Positions 44,890 through 57,477 of a DNA stretch of 64,000 nucleotides are shown here, piece after piece; position 1 is the first letter of the stretch; every line of letters begins with the position of its first letter. The stretch spans positions 1-64,000 of the forward strand of contig LLCB01000080.1 of NCBI GenBank assembly GCA_001414345.1. The letters are read 5' to 3'. Below the pieces are notes generated by a model. That model made no database searches. It had not been told where the DNA came from and saw only the letters and a program-made list of their open reading frames with translations. The DNA is from Hymenoscyphus infarciens (Eukaryota; Ascomycota; Leotiomycetes; Helotiales; Helotiaceae). The position numbers and the translations under genes were made by a program.

Positions 44890-46213
44890 TCAAAGTTTTC
44901 TTCGCTTTGCTCTGTTGGCCCGTGGACTGTCTTTTGCAAGCTCTTTTGGTTTCTCCTCTTCAAATTCCCCCTTGACTACCACATCATACTCTCTCTTCAC
45001 GACTGCTTTGAGGTCCAAGACTGTTTCGCCCTCCTCTTTCACCTTGATCACATCAACCTTAATTTCCACCTTCGTCGCCAGCTTACCAGAGAACGTTTTC
45101 AGGTCCGCAGCGAAAAGCACAGAATGCGCCCATCCCGCCTCAATTCCCCACAGCTGCCTGAAATGATCACCAACGGCATCATAAGTTGCTTTCGTGAGAC
45201 TCTTATGTTTCCCCTTGCCAAACTTGTAATCCCGTTGAGCAAATTGCCAAACATGAGTATCCACAGGTACAGATTCGCCCCAACCTAATCCCATCAAACA
45301 AACACAATCAGCGACCTTTGGACCAACACCTTGGAGGTTCAGCAATTCTTCGTGGGCTCGACGATAGCCTTCTCGGCCACCTGGGGGTAGCTTCTGATCT
45401 GCGGAATCATGGGTGTTGCATAGACTTTGTAACCAGCCTTCGGGTCTCTCTTTTGCGACTATAGTTGCGGTTCTGGCTATGTATTTAGCTCGATATCCAA
45501 ACCCGAGTTCTCGTAGATGTGCTTCGACTTTGGGACCTGTAAGAGCTTCGGGTGTAGGGAAGTCATGGAAGGGTTGAGAGTTCACGTGCCCGATTAGTGG
45601 CCCGTAATGTAAGCAGAGATTATGTACCTGTGAATAAGTTAGAAATCGACTTTGAGAGACAATTTGCTTGGAAAGAGACAATGGATAAAACCCCTTACCA
45701 TCTGTGATATTCTCACAATATTATTATTAGAACTACAAATAAACCCAATGAGAGCCTCCCAGGCATCCTGCTTCAATATCCGAACACCTGTGAACCTAGG
45801 AGCTCTCTTTTTGAAATTGGGGTCAACAGAAGACCATTGCTCGTAAAGAGCCGAGAGATCTGGCCCTAAATTGAGATAGTGCTTCAGAAGGCGCTCCGTT
45901 TCTTCCTGCTCTTTCTGGTCATCAATGGATTTGGCATGACGACCTAGTGGAGATGCGTTGATTGGTCTCATAGATCGATAGTGAAGAGTTGATTCATCTT
46001 GTTTCAGAGTGAGGATTTGCCCGTGGAGAGTACAAGTCCTGGAAATCAAGTTAGCCCCTTTTTCTAATGTTGAAAAGAGTGGCGGACTCACCATTCATCA
46101 TTATCCGACTTTTTCCAGCGAAAAGACTGACCACATCGTAATGTAGTATCAATACAGAGTTCCGTTAGGCTGATTGGGAGCCTTCGCCACTCTGATATCC
46201 GCAAGTTTGCCAT
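44890..46213 (-). CDS. OGG1: 8-oxoguanine DNA glycosylase/AP lyase
   Basis: Exons 46213-46092, 46038-45699 and 45627-44890, GT-AG introns; 399 aa. The N-terminal OGG_N domain starts LRISEWRRLPISLTELCIDT and carries TTLRCGQSFRWKKSDNDEW. The HhH-GPD part has FICSSNNNIVRISQM, then the hairpin LLNLQGVGPKVADCVCLMGLG with catalytic Lys at about 258, and SVPVDTHVWQFA with Asp at about 277. It removes 8-oxo-G from nuclear and mitochondrial DNA. The C terminus ends in a basic cluster (RANRAKRRKL), a likely nuclear localisation signal. It shares a 232-bp promoter region with the divergent U2AF gene. Confidence 0.96.
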
Positions 46214-46445
46214 TTTTGTTTACGAGTATGGAGAGAGATTATTTGGGAGTTCAATTCAGGTCCAGGGCCAGGTCAGATTTCTTGGCACCTCAAGCCGCGG
46301 CAGGGATGTTGAGCTTCCCTAGCGAGAACGCCTTTTCAAAATCCAAAGCCTTGTCGCATTCGAATTTTGGAGCTGTTGGCAATCGGCTCATCTTAACAAC
46401 AAACAGTATTGTTTATTACCAAACAATAGGCTTCGCATCGCAATT

Positions 46446-48437
46446 ATGAACGGCGACAGCTACTCATCAAGAGGCATGGCACCTTCATCGACAAAACCCA
46501 GGCAACAACGTGGAGCGGCGGCTGACAATGAAGCATCAACAGATACCGGCGGCCGTCATGGTTCATCTAGAGACCACACTGTGTGTTCTCCCTGAACTGA
46601 TTACTCTACTTCCTAGCTAATATATTCCAGTCTTCTCGTGATGAGCGACGTGGAGACAGAAGCGATAGAGGCGATAGAGGTGATCGCGACCGCCGTCGTT
46701 CTCGATCCCCAGGCCATCGAGGCTCCCGCCAGTCTCGCCGCGAGGGCGATGTAGATTCATACTCGACCAGCCGCGATTACAGAGAACGAGAGCGCGAGGA
46801 TAGATATTCTGGCAGAGACCGCCGGGGTGGCGGAGAGAGAGAATGGGACCGTGACCGTGGCTCTTCTAGACGCGACGCACGACGAGACGATGACGATAGA
46901 CCCCCACGAAGAGACAGAGATTTGTTTGACGACAGAAGGAACAATGCTGGTGGCAGACGTGGAGATAGAGGGGACCGTGATGGAGGTTTTGGTGGAGGAC
47001 CAGGAAGAGACCGCAAGAAAAGCGCAACCCCACCACCGAAGAAGAAGGAGCCTACGCCAGATTTGACAGACGTTGTATCGGTCCTCGAACGCCGAAGAAG
47101 ATTAACGCAGTGGGATATCAAGCCGCAAGGTTACGAAAATGTTACTGCGGAACAAGCAAAACTCTCTGGCATGTTTCCACTGCCAGGTGCACCAAGACAA
47201 CAACCCATGGACCCTAGCAAGTTGCAAGCTTTCATGTCACAACCAAGTGGCTCAGTTACCAACGCTGCCTTGAAGCCATCCAATTCTCGCCAAGCTAAGC
47301 GTTTGCTTGTGCACAATTTACCTTCATCTACCACTAGCGAGGATACCATTGTAGGCTTCTTCAATCTTCAACTTAACGGGCTCAATGTTATCGAGGGATC
47401 CGACCCCTGTATCTCTGCTCAAGTTTCGAAAGATAAATCGTTTGCCTTGCTTGAATTCAAGACGCCTTCAGATGCTACTGTTGCATTGGCACTCGACGGA
47501 ATCACGATGGAGGATGGCGACTATGTCAAGAAGGAACAACCCAGTGGCGACACCAAAGGCCTTTCCATTCGTCGTCCCAAGGATTATATCGTTCCAGCGG
47601 TTGCGGACGAGGCTCCTCTGGAGCCCGGTGTAGTCTCAAATGTTGTTGTGGACACACAAAACAAGATCTGCATCTCTAACATTCCATTGTACTTGACTGA
47701 TGAGCAAGTCACCGAGCTTTTGGTTTCTTTCGGAGAGTTGAAGGCTTTTGTCTTGGTGAAGGATAACAGCACCGAAGAATCCCGGGTAAGCTTCTCGAAA
47801 TTATGCAAAAGTGTTCCGAGCTAATTGTTCCCAGGGTATTGCATTCTGTGAGTATGCTGATCCAGCAGTAGCAACCGATATTGCCGTTGAGGGATTGAAT
47901 GGGATGGAGTTGGGAGACAAGCACCTCAAAGTACAACGGGCTAGTATTGGAAATACCCAGGTCTCTGGACTTGAAATGGGTGTCAACGCAATGTCCATGC
48001 TTGCCGGTACAACATCTCAAGGTTTGGAGGAAGGCCGTGTTTTGCAATTATTAAATATGGTGACCCCTGAGGAGCTGATTGATAACGAAGATTACGAAGG
48101 TAAGCTGTTGCAATTCATGAAGAGATTTCCCCGGCTGACTCGTTTTCCAGAAATTTGCGAAGACGTTAAGGAAGAATGCGAGAAGTATGGCAAGGTTCTT
48201 GATATGAAAGTTCCCCGACCTACTGGTGGAAGTAGACAGTCAAATGGAGTTGGCAAAATCTTTGTCAAATTTGATGGTCCAGAGTCAGCTAGCAAGGCGC
48301 TGCGAGCTCTGGCCGGACGAAAGTTTGCTGATCGTACTGTTGTTACGACATATTTCTCAGAAGTAAGTATCCCACTCTTTTCTATGAAATTAAATTAACA
48401 GTTTGCGCAGGAAAACTTCGAGGTTGCTGCATGGTAA
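46446..48437 (+). CDS. Splicing factor U2AF large subunit (U2AF65)
   Basis: Five exons give 597 aa: 46446-46580, 46631-47785, 47835-48099, 48151-48362, 48411-48437, all GT-AG with 48-51-bp introns. The N terminus is an RS/RD/RG-rich domain (about 45-190: RRRSRSPGHRGSRQSRRE and similar). It is followed by RRLTQWDIKPQGYENVTAEQ (about 200), the region typical of U2AF65. RRM1 begins near 268 (RLLVHNLPSSTTSED), RRM2 near 389 (KICISNIPLYLTDEQV), and the C-terminal UHM near 519 (ICEDVKEECEKYGKVLDMKV), ending ENFEVAAW. It recognises the 3' splice-site polypyrimidine tract. The last coding exon is only 27 nt. Confidence 0.96.
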
Positions 48438-49003
48438 TTCCCGAATGTTGACGAACTGTGGTCATTGAAAAGTATTCTGGATCTATCAAACCCTTGCGAT
48501 GATGCTTCTACTAAAACCGAAGGAATAGTCTGAACTGCTTCTTAGTACTCACGAGCGCTGTAATTCTAGTTTCCGTCCTAAAAAGCAGCTCGGTGCCGGA
48601 GTCAATTCCAAAGTTATTAACAAGAAACGAGATTGACAGGATACTTTGAATCTTATCCACCGCGAGACAAAATCTGCATACTGTAGTTGATCATTTCTCG
48701 TCCATTTATAGTATTACCCGTACCCCTCATGAATCAAAAACTTTTGGTACAGGGTGTAGATTGATGCTGTGAAAATACTGTCAAGATAGCTTTCCCCGTA
48801 AATGAATGAACAATTATTTGTATTCACTTTGATTTTGACATGAAGCACGTTGCACGTGTTTTCGTGTGCTCCCGAAATCGGTGCCTGAAAATGACGCGAC
48901 TCGATCCTGGGATCTACAACTCAGGTTCTCGAACATCCCGTCAAGTCACTTGATTTCATCTAGCATCGCATTGGAATCTCAAAAGGGCACACTTCGCAAT
49001 GCA
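48438..49003. other. Intergenic
   Basis: 3' flank of U2AF and 5' flank of FAN1. The FAN1 frame is open upstream to about 48866 but has no ATG before 49004. Confidence 0.5.
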
Positions 49004-51762
49004 ATGACTGCACGAAGGATACCTCATCCGCCGTCAACCAATTTCGATGATGATAAAAATTCGCCACCTGCGAAACGACTGAAGACGCGAGAAAGCACCT
49101 ATGGCGACCTCCTCTCGGAAGATGACGCGAATATACGAACACCCAACAGTTATCGAGACGAGATTCCAGACTCCGAAAACGAGTCTACAAACTCCGAGAA
49201 TGAGGATGGTAGGATTGTGTCTTCGAAACCCACGGAGCTGGAGAGTGCTTTGCCACCAGTCAAAACCGACAAGGAAGCGATCCTGGAATATGAGGCTATG
49301 CGGGCCGGCGAGGACTCGAATCAAGATTTGAATTCTAGACTGAGTAATCGGAGTTGGACGAGGGGTAAAAGCTCGATTTATGTTGATGCTTTTAATCTTG
49401 CGCTTGAGACTGTTCTTGAGGATGAGGGACATCTTTTTGATGAGAAGGAGACGGAGGTTTTTGATCAGTGGAGGAATCTTGGTTATGAGGCTCAATACCT
49501 GTGAGTTCATGAACGTCTTCTCGAAATGTCCTGTTTGTCCTTGCGGGTTGTTCCACAATCGAAGTCTTTTGGTTAGCATGACGGCCAAACTTCTTTTAAG
49601 CTGCGATTCACCGGATTATGCAACGGAATTGCCGTTCTTTCCCAAATATCTTACACCCATGTACCATTGTAATATGGCCTCTGAAAGTTTGGTTGGCCTG
49701 GAACATTTTCTAACAAAATCATAGCTATGTTCGACTGTTTCTAAGGAAGACGTCCGCCTGGCATCGAATAAATAAGCTAGGCTATTACAGTGATATATCA
49801 GATCTTCCAATGGCTGCAGGGAATCTGCAAAAGCATCGTGATTTACCGGAATCAACAGCTGAATCTCAAGTCAACCCAGCAGAACTTGACCCACCAGAAG
49901 GAACTGTGCTCGAATCACATTTTGCTTTCGCCGATTCGTCTGATAATTCAATTGATACACTCCAAGAGGCCTCCTCGTTACTCAATCTTGAAGAGCTCAA
50001 AGGAGTTGCAAAAGAAGCAAAAATCAAGGGGAAGAACAAAGCAGAACTCCTTCGAGCACTACATAAGACGAGTCGACGTCAAAGTGGTTTAGGCTGGGTT
50101 GGTCTCAAGAGGTCCGATAGCGAGCAAACCAGCGTCTCTGAATCTGGTGATACGGATGCCGAAGATGCAACAGAATCCGATAAAAACAGAGATAATTACT
50201 TTTTACGAAAGATAATGGCTTGCACTGGATCGTGTATTCGACTCTCTTTGCCAACTTTAAAACTGTTTGAGCGAGTTCATCTCGTTTTCTATAGATCTAC
50301 TGAATGGTCAGAGAAGTCATTAACGACCATCATTCTGGCTCGAATATCACGGCGGACCTTTCCAGACTACATTGTTTCCAGATCTGCCAATATCTTTTCC
50401 ACCAGATCTGATCTGTTGGAGTTTGAGGCTGCTCTACGAACACAGTTTCGAGTTGACAATATCCTCGAAATGAACGGCAATCCCGGCAAGCAAGGCATGG
50501 AAGAAGTGTTAACCGTATTTGAAGAAGTTTATCCCCGGTGGAAAATACTTCTCGCGGAAGAGCAACGCAAAGAGGATCGTGTTTATGAAAGTGGCGAGGG
50601 GGCATATCTTCGTCGGTTCTCACCTGCCTGGGTATATACACGTATAATACATAAAGGCACCTATGTCCTTGGACGCTTCAAGATGCACGCCCGAGAACAC
50701 GAAGTCCTGAGCGAGCTCTTGAATCAACATCTTTTTCACGCTGCTCGTCGTGGATCATGGTATCAACGTAAGGCGTTGTTAGAAGAGCATTATATGTATG
50801 CTATTTTACCACCAACAAACGCCTCCGATCCAGAAAAACAGAAACGCCATTGGAAGCGGATATCACTAGAAACTTGCGAGCAAGGACTGCAAGATAATGA
50901 TTGCCATATGATTTACCATTACGATCTTCAGAAGCGGATCAAGAAAATCGAGAAGAGTATCAGAATCCCAATGCGGGAACAGCATGACTTTGATCATGTA
51001 TTGCTTGCTAAGCCCCTCGAAGTAACCGTTGAAGGGATTCAGGTTAAGAAAAATTATCCGCCAACCTTGAAAAGACAAATGAGTGGCCAACAACCAGTCG
51101 AGGAGAAAAAACGAAGTACCAAAACGATATGGGTAGATGAGGCCGAAGGTGGCGGAGAATGCAGTGTTGAAGCTATGTGCCTGTCAGATTATCGTTCGAG
51201 GGGATTCAAGGGATATCACGCCGAAGGAGGAATCATACGTACTCTCTTTGCTTACCTCTTTTTCGACGTTCTCTTTGTCTACATCCCAAATGTCTTCCAG
51301 ACAGCATATCAGACCTGTCCTCTCGACTTACATACGGACGCATTCTTTCCCTCTCGAGCATCAGAAGTCAACCACCGACTCGTTGAAATTGCCAATGGTA
51401 ACGCAGCGTCCATCATCCGTTCCGTTGATTCTCGAGAGCGTGAAAGGGGGACATGTGTCATTGGGCTCCGGTGGGAATTTGAGCTCGAGGATCTCCTTGA
51501 AATTGTGGATTGTTTCAATGGAGAAGCCTTAGCGACGATCTGTAAAGTTATGGCTCAAGAGTATAGGGTCAGGGGAGGTGGGATCCCGGATCTTTTTCTT
51601 TGGAACACGGAGACGAAGGAGGTTCGGTTTGTGGAGGTGAAGAGTGAGAATGATAGGTTGAGTGATACGCAGAGGTTGTGGATTCATGTTCTTACCGGTG
51701 CTGGCGTGAAGGTGGAACTGTGTAATGCGGTGGCAAGGGAAATTAGGGTCGTTGATGTTTGA
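49004..51762 (+). CDS. FAN1: Fanconi-associated nuclease 1 (FAN1)
   Basis: Exon 1 49004-49500 and exon 2 49725-51762 give 844 aa. The 224-bp GT-AG intron restores YVRLFLRKTSAWHRINKLGY across the junction. The N-terminal 165 residues are low-complexity with a basic AKRLKTRE stretch. No UBZ finger is seen, as usual in fungi. A SAP-like helix pair (LNLEELKGVAKEAKIKGKNK) lies near 225. The TPR-like centre includes AREHEVLSELLNQHLFHAARRG and WYQRKALLEEHYMYA. The VRR-NUC nuclease domain at the C terminus has GIPDLFLWN (about 785) and VRFVEVKSENDRLSDTQRLW, so the PD-(D/E)XK residues are present. Acts in interstrand crosslink repair. Confidence 0.95.
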
Positions 51763-52695
51763 GAGGGGGGTTGTGAAAAGTTAGCATTGTACTATGGGGG
51801 TATGAATATGGGTCAGAGTATAGTCATACAGTCGAGTGCAAAAATGTTTACTTATTCGCACAGTGTTTGTTGTCGTCATCACCTACGAGCAATAATGAAC
51901 CAACAATGGCTCTTTGATTGCTCCGTACACAACTCTAATTTGATGGCAGGATTGCTGACAACTATTGAGTCCCGGAAAGACTTACTCGAAGAGTTTATCC
52001 AGCGCTGGGAGCTCTTGACCCTCTTGAAACAAGGTGCTTGGGTATTTTCAAGGAAGTATTTGACCTTTTTCTCAGTTTTAGCTACTTATTCGTTTGCATG
52101 CTCAAGTTCCAGTATACTCCAATTATGCCATTCCAAGAATGGGAAAGATCGAGGTGGTGGAGACACGATGAAAGGTAAATTGAGGAGAAGTGCAGCAAGC
52201 ATCAGCATTAATTAAATTAAATGGAAAACCACCGAAACCTCAAAATACCCAAGATGAGATTGTAGGGGTCCAGTCAGGTTAGCAATCTGCCATTTTTTGC
52301 GAATTGGATATTACAACCACCCCATAAGAGCGACAAACTTAGTTGTGTCCCAAAGCTCTTGAATAATGAGGGAGGTAGTTGGGGAGGCTGGGGAAAATGC
52401 TCCTCCGGTCATCGGGTCGAATTGCTACCCGCACCCTCTAGTTGTCTAATTTTTATTGAGTAAGCAGAGCCGTCGTTGAGTAAGATGTTGCTCTGTGAGT
52501 AAGCCACCGGTAAGCTGCTAAATAAACCCATTCAGACACTCCATACTTACACGTCCCCACCTACCCCTCTATTCCCCCTTTTGGATTGTGACGCATATTT
52601 CGTTGCATGTTCTGGCAAGGACCCCATCAAAAGTATAGAGACTACAGGCACTACACTACACCGTAATGCCCTGTGATGGTACTCTGAGAACCAAT

Positions 52696-52973
52696 CTCTA
52701 CGGGGACGGAAAAAGCGTCTGAATCTTCTTCTATGTAGAACCACACTATTATGATAATAGTATAACCAAAAGAGCTTAGAAAAGTTCTAAAAAATCATAG
52801 AAGAAATCTAATAGCTAACTAATAATAAAACAAAGTTATATCTTTTTTAATAATTAAAGATTTATTCTATACTTTTTTAGTATTTTTCCAAGCTCTTTTA
52901 GATATACTATTATTATAATAGTACGGTTCTACGCAAGAGAGGAAATTCGGACGTTTTTTCAGTCCCCGTAGAG
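52696..52973. mobile_element. Foldback MITE with about 112-bp inverted arms
   Basis: 278 bp made almost wholly of two imperfect inverted arms. Both ends read CTCTACGGGGAC inward. The arms continue through GTAGAACC, ACTATTAT.ATAATAGTAT and AAAAGAGCTT, up to a central AT-rich spacer. Most arm differences are transitions. No coding capacity and no clear target-site duplication. Confidence 0.8.
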
Positions 52974-54258
52974 GGTGCTTCCATTGAGCGTGATTTCTAG
53001 TCCATCTGGGGCTGTAGCGTTGCCCGGGCTTGTAGCTTTGGCCAGACCACTAAGTGTTTCGCACCGAGCGAGATGCTGCAGCGCAAAAGACTATCGCAAG
53101 GTATTAGTCTCAAGGCCCGTATCGTTCAGGATGGTACCGTTTTCAAGAGGATAAACGTGACCTTGAATACGGTTTTTTGTGATATTTGTGGTGGAGATAA
53201 ACTATTCTGTGGTCATGGTACTTAACGGGAAGTTGTGAGGGAAAGGTTTCGATGGGGAGCTTGAAAGGGGATCTTGAGGCTGCTTTTTCGCATGGGTTTA
53301 CAAAAAATAGTATGGCTGGTATTTGGTAGACGGCTGGTTGGAGAAAAGGTGTCTTTTCATGTTGTGTTCTTAACTCGTGTTATAACATTGGTAGCTAAAA
53401 GTAATTTCCCATTCTCCTACTGATCCTACTGACTGAATTTGAACCTCTGCCTACTCTGTTTCACTTCCGAGCAATTTAGTCTTTTCAATTTCAATGGAAA
53501 AGTCAAAGTTTATATGAGAACAAGCCTGTAGTTGGCGTCGTAAGGTTTGAGAATCAGTCCGCGGTCCAACGTTTGATAGTATGGGTATACGAAGTTTCAT
53601 GTTCAATTAGAGTCTACACAGTCAATCTTAGATTATTTCGGATATGTTGGGTTATCAACGCTGGAGATTACAGTCTCAAGCATAGAGCTTCAGGATCTTA
53701 AAAATACTTAGTAACTAGAACAGTTTTGATTATCGAGATTCGAGAAAGAGAAGAAAAGACCCAAAAGAAAAGCCTAGAAGCTCCTATCGTATCCCGCCCC
53801 TAGAGGAGGAAGAGTTGCCCATGATTCCTATCCACGTCGGCTAGGTTTGTTTGTCGATTACTCATATAAACTAACAATAGTTCGAGTATTAGAGTACCCG
53901 TATAAGACTCAGGAACCAAAAGCAAGAGAGTATGCTTCCGAGCATTACTTTATCTTCCCAGAGTTCTTTCAATACAAAGGAAGACTGGAATATATATCTG
54001 CCTTCTTTATTTTCATGTCATTATGAGAACCCGGAGATGTGTTTATCGGGATCATCGATAATTCCATCAAGAGAAGCGCAAGACAGAGTCAACCACCAAC
54101 TAACTCCAGGTTCAGAATTGTTCAAAAGATTTTTGACTGAATTTTCATACCTTCCTGGGACAAAACCTTAAGGGCCTGTCTTGGAAGCGTTCCACATAAC
54201 GGGGAATGGTGCTCCAATTGAGCATGGATGATATTGGTATCACAAGTACGGATGATTA

Positions 54259-54490
54259 AGTACTCTTCCCTCTCCTAAATGATATATTGTGTAAACCTTA
54301 AATTCTTATAACAGCATGTCACGCGGAAATAGAGTCACATAACACCCCAATTTCCCTATATATATAGCAGAGTTTTTATCTTCAAATACAAGGCTCCTTA
54401 GAGCGTTTTAAACCTACGTTTTATATATAACACAGCATTATCTAAAAACAACTCTTACGCTATATATTACTTAGTGAAGGGAAGAGTACT
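54259..54490. mobile_element. Small inverted-repeat element (MITE-like)
   Basis: The perfect 12-bp ends AGTACTCTTCCC (54259-54270) and GGGAAGAGTACT (54479-54490) extend as about 36-bp imperfect inverted repeats. The interior is AT-rich with no ORF. Confidence 0.65.
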
Positions 54491-55555
54491 AAGTCTTATC
54501 ACAAATTTCCAGTTTTCCTTTGTTTATACTACTATAGTTTACAGAAAGAATTAATTGGATTATACTAGCTAATAAAGCTAACGTAATTTTTTTTCGAAAA
54601 TAGAAACTTATTTCATCTAGCCCTTCTTCTGATTGACCTCTTTTTCTACGAAAAAAGCCTAATAATGAACAGTAGATAAAGTTACGATTATTCTTCTTCT
54701 TTGAAAGTACAGAGAGCTTTAATTCTTTATCTAAGTTTCTGGACTGTTGAAAAATGAACAAAATAAAACAACATAACTCACAGCATTTCTAATTAGAACA
54801 TCTGATTTGAATTTCTCAACTGTGTTGAGTAATTTCTATTAGCTTATCATTTTTCTCCAAATGGGTGGGTTAAGAAGAAAAAACAAATGAACTTACGATT
54901 ATCATCAGCAATTAGTCGTAGATTTATATTACATAATTCAAGTAAATTCCTTCATTGGATACCATTTTACCAAACGGCCCAGGCAAAAACAAGAAATAGA
55001 AGAACTTACTGAAGCTTTACTTTTTACCTCTTTTGCAATTGTGAATTTCTATCAGTAAATGTGTTCAGTAAATCAAGTTTTAACTAGTTGTTTCATTAAA
55101 TAATAATTAACACAAACTCTTGCGGAACCACAAAGCAAGGGCGAAAAAGAGGGTGTGGTCACATCATGTGATCGGTTAAGCCCCTGAGTTTCGACCCAAC
55201 CCTCTTGAATGTTATCTACATTTTCATTGTTCTGTGATGCTTTTTAGCCATTTTTGCCATGAGAAATAGCTAGGTTGTTTTATGTTCCGTGACATGTTGC
55301 ATTTTGGCGTTCTTACAATCTATAATCACATCAAAAAGCTGTAAATTCCTCGTTTTGAGTACAGATAACCACTGCTGAACGAGCATAGACCGGCACACCA
55401 CGTAATTTTGGGCGTATATCACCCATCTAGGTAGCTATTTTTCCATCAGCGATCCTTGCTTTTTGACATCAACATTGCACACATCGATCGTACCACAAAT
55501 TCACAATCGCACCACCATTTTTGCTGCTTTTCTGCGCCCCCTCCCTCCCTTCGCA

Positions 55556-56490
55556 ATGGCCCGTACCATCGCCCAATGGCTTGTCTTTATGGCATTTGAG
55601 TTGTTCATGGAAATCATGAACGCATATCTCGCCCTGTTTCCTGGTCCCGCCGCTGTTTCCGCTGCTCTTTTGGAGCTTTATCGTCTTGTTGCCTGTCTCC
55701 CAGCAACAAATGAGCTGAGAAAGAGAGTCCTCGCGACCCTTTTCCAAAAGACCTCGTTTATTATTGACAAGAACAATGTCAAATTCTTCGAGAAAGCTTA
55801 CGGTAGCTTCATTCGAGGCATTGAGAATGTTACCTTTGATCTACGGTATGTACACTCGCTCCAAGATTCCAAAACTAAAGCTAATTGCGATTTTCTAGGC
55901 TTCATATGTGCTCCCCTCTCGCCTGCGCACAAGCCAGATTGCCCAACTGCGTCTGCAAACGAATGAGAACGATGATCAGCTCGCCTCTCCCCTCAATCCA
56001 CCTCAAGTACTTCGCCAGCCTCAAATACGTTACCATCGAACTGCTCCATATCCGCGAGGACTACGATCTCACCACCCCCCTCATCCGACAACTCGTCTCG
56101 GCCTCCTCGCAACTCGAGCGCATCTCCCTCAAGCTCCAGATCGTCCTCTCCGCCCGAATTGGCTCAATGGTAGCCATAAATCACTTGCATCGACTGGAGT
56201 ACGACGAGCTTTACTACAAGATGAATCGCCTCTTTAAGGGGAATCTCAAGGGCGAAAAGAAGCGATATTTTGGTTTTATGAAGTCCTTGACTCCTGGTAC
56301 TTTTCACACTCTTTATATGCCCTCGGAGAGAAAGCACCAGTACGAGGAGGCGGATGAAATTTGGACCTGGAAGGTTGAGCCTGGTCGTGTCTTGGAGATC
56401 AAGGACGACGATGAATACGAGGAGGAGGAGGACCCCGACTACGACGATGAATACACGGATGACGAAGAATACGATGAATTGGAGGAATAA
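55556..56490 (+). CDS. Hypothetical protein with acidic C-terminal tail
   Basis: Exon 1 55556-55845 and exon 2 55899-56490 (53-bp GT-AG intron) give 293 aa. The ATG at 55556 follows a pyrimidine-rich leader; in-frame ATGs further upstream are possible but lie in low-quality context. The N-terminal half is hydrophobic-helical (MARTIAQWLVFMAFELFMEI, ALFPGPAAVSAALLELYRLV). The middle resembles leucine-rich or F-box-protein-like text (YFASLKYVTIELLHIRED, SSQLERISLKLQIVL). The last 35 residues are nearly all D, E and Y (DDDEYEEEEDPDYDDEYTDD). I do not recognise a family. Confidence 0.7.
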
Positions 56491-57477
56491 ATTGATAAGT
56501 TCTTTTTTTTACGACGATAGGATGTCCGTGGCTTTGACCCGGAGACTGGAGTTTTCTCTGATTTAAATACGAATTCTTGACCTTTGGTCACAGCACTCTG
56601 ATTACTTGGTTCACTATCTAGCAAAGGGATTGTGATATTCGATCTAGGTTTGAACGCTTTCTGGTAAGCTGCTGACAAGAAGCTTATTTATCCCGCCAAA
56701 CGGGGAGCCAATCAAGCAAGCTATTGAGGCATGTTATGGATTATTGTTCTACACTATTGGAACCTAAAGCATAGCACGGTTTTAGGAAAGCTAACAAAAT
56801 CAGAAAGAAACTTACCATGACAGGGAATGTAGCTGAAATTCTATTATTGAGACCCCAAAACAGCAAAATCGATTTACAGTACGAATTCGACAGCAAACCC
56901 GTGTTCGACTGTAATTTCTGACCTCTACACGACAAGGTGTACTCGAAACAATGTTCTGTTCTACGCCGCTACAACATATTCTCTTCTGAGTATAACTTTC
57001 CCGGTAATCCCTCGATAATTGGTGTTGATATTACCCCACTATTTTCCGTTAGTGCTTGGGAGGGGATCTGCCGTGCTGAGGATAGGACCTTAAAAACTTG
57101 GGGTGATTCAAATGGTATCATTCCGAGGTAAGTGATAGCTCATGATTTTATGATCCTGACACTATGACTTGTACTGCCTTCCCGTGAAGAGAGATTACCC
57201 CAGCATAGAAGGACTTCGGTACAAGCCTTCACATGTTCGAGGAGACATGTCGCAGAGGTTGACCCTTCTAGATAGCAAGGAAGCAAACGATGAATCCTTT
57301 TACAGCATGTCACTCCCCCTTCATACATTCGCGGCATAGAAATGAACACAATTGCAAAAAAAACCAAAATGAATCATCCTCCAGGAATATTCCAGAAACC
57401 CATGCGCAAAAAAACTCCATTGCTTAAACGATATGTACAATATCTACCCTCTATCATACCCATCCCAATCCCCACCC
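56491..57477. other. Intergenic
   Basis: 3' flanks of two converging genes. No RNA gene or supported ORF. Confidence 0.5.

Larger units (their letters stand above)
51763..55555. other. Long gene-poor interval with two inverted-repeat elements
   Basis: 3.8 kb without a supported gene. The frame at 51787-52215 (+, 142 aa) overlaps the FAN1 3' flank and shows no domain; 53932-54171 (+, 79 aa) likewise. It contains the foldback element 52696-52973 and the element 54259-54490. GGTGCT..(C/A)ATTGAGC occurs next to both elements (52974 and about 54209), hinting at an older repeat. Confidence 0.5.

Noticed and set aside
48866..49003. Upstream extension of the FAN1 frame
   Set aside because: The frame is open but starts at a GTG; the first ATG is 49004.
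51787..52215. 142-aa plus-strand frame after FAN1
   Set aside because: It starts 25 bp after the FAN1 stop, so it is probably the 3' UTR. No domain or intron structure supports it.
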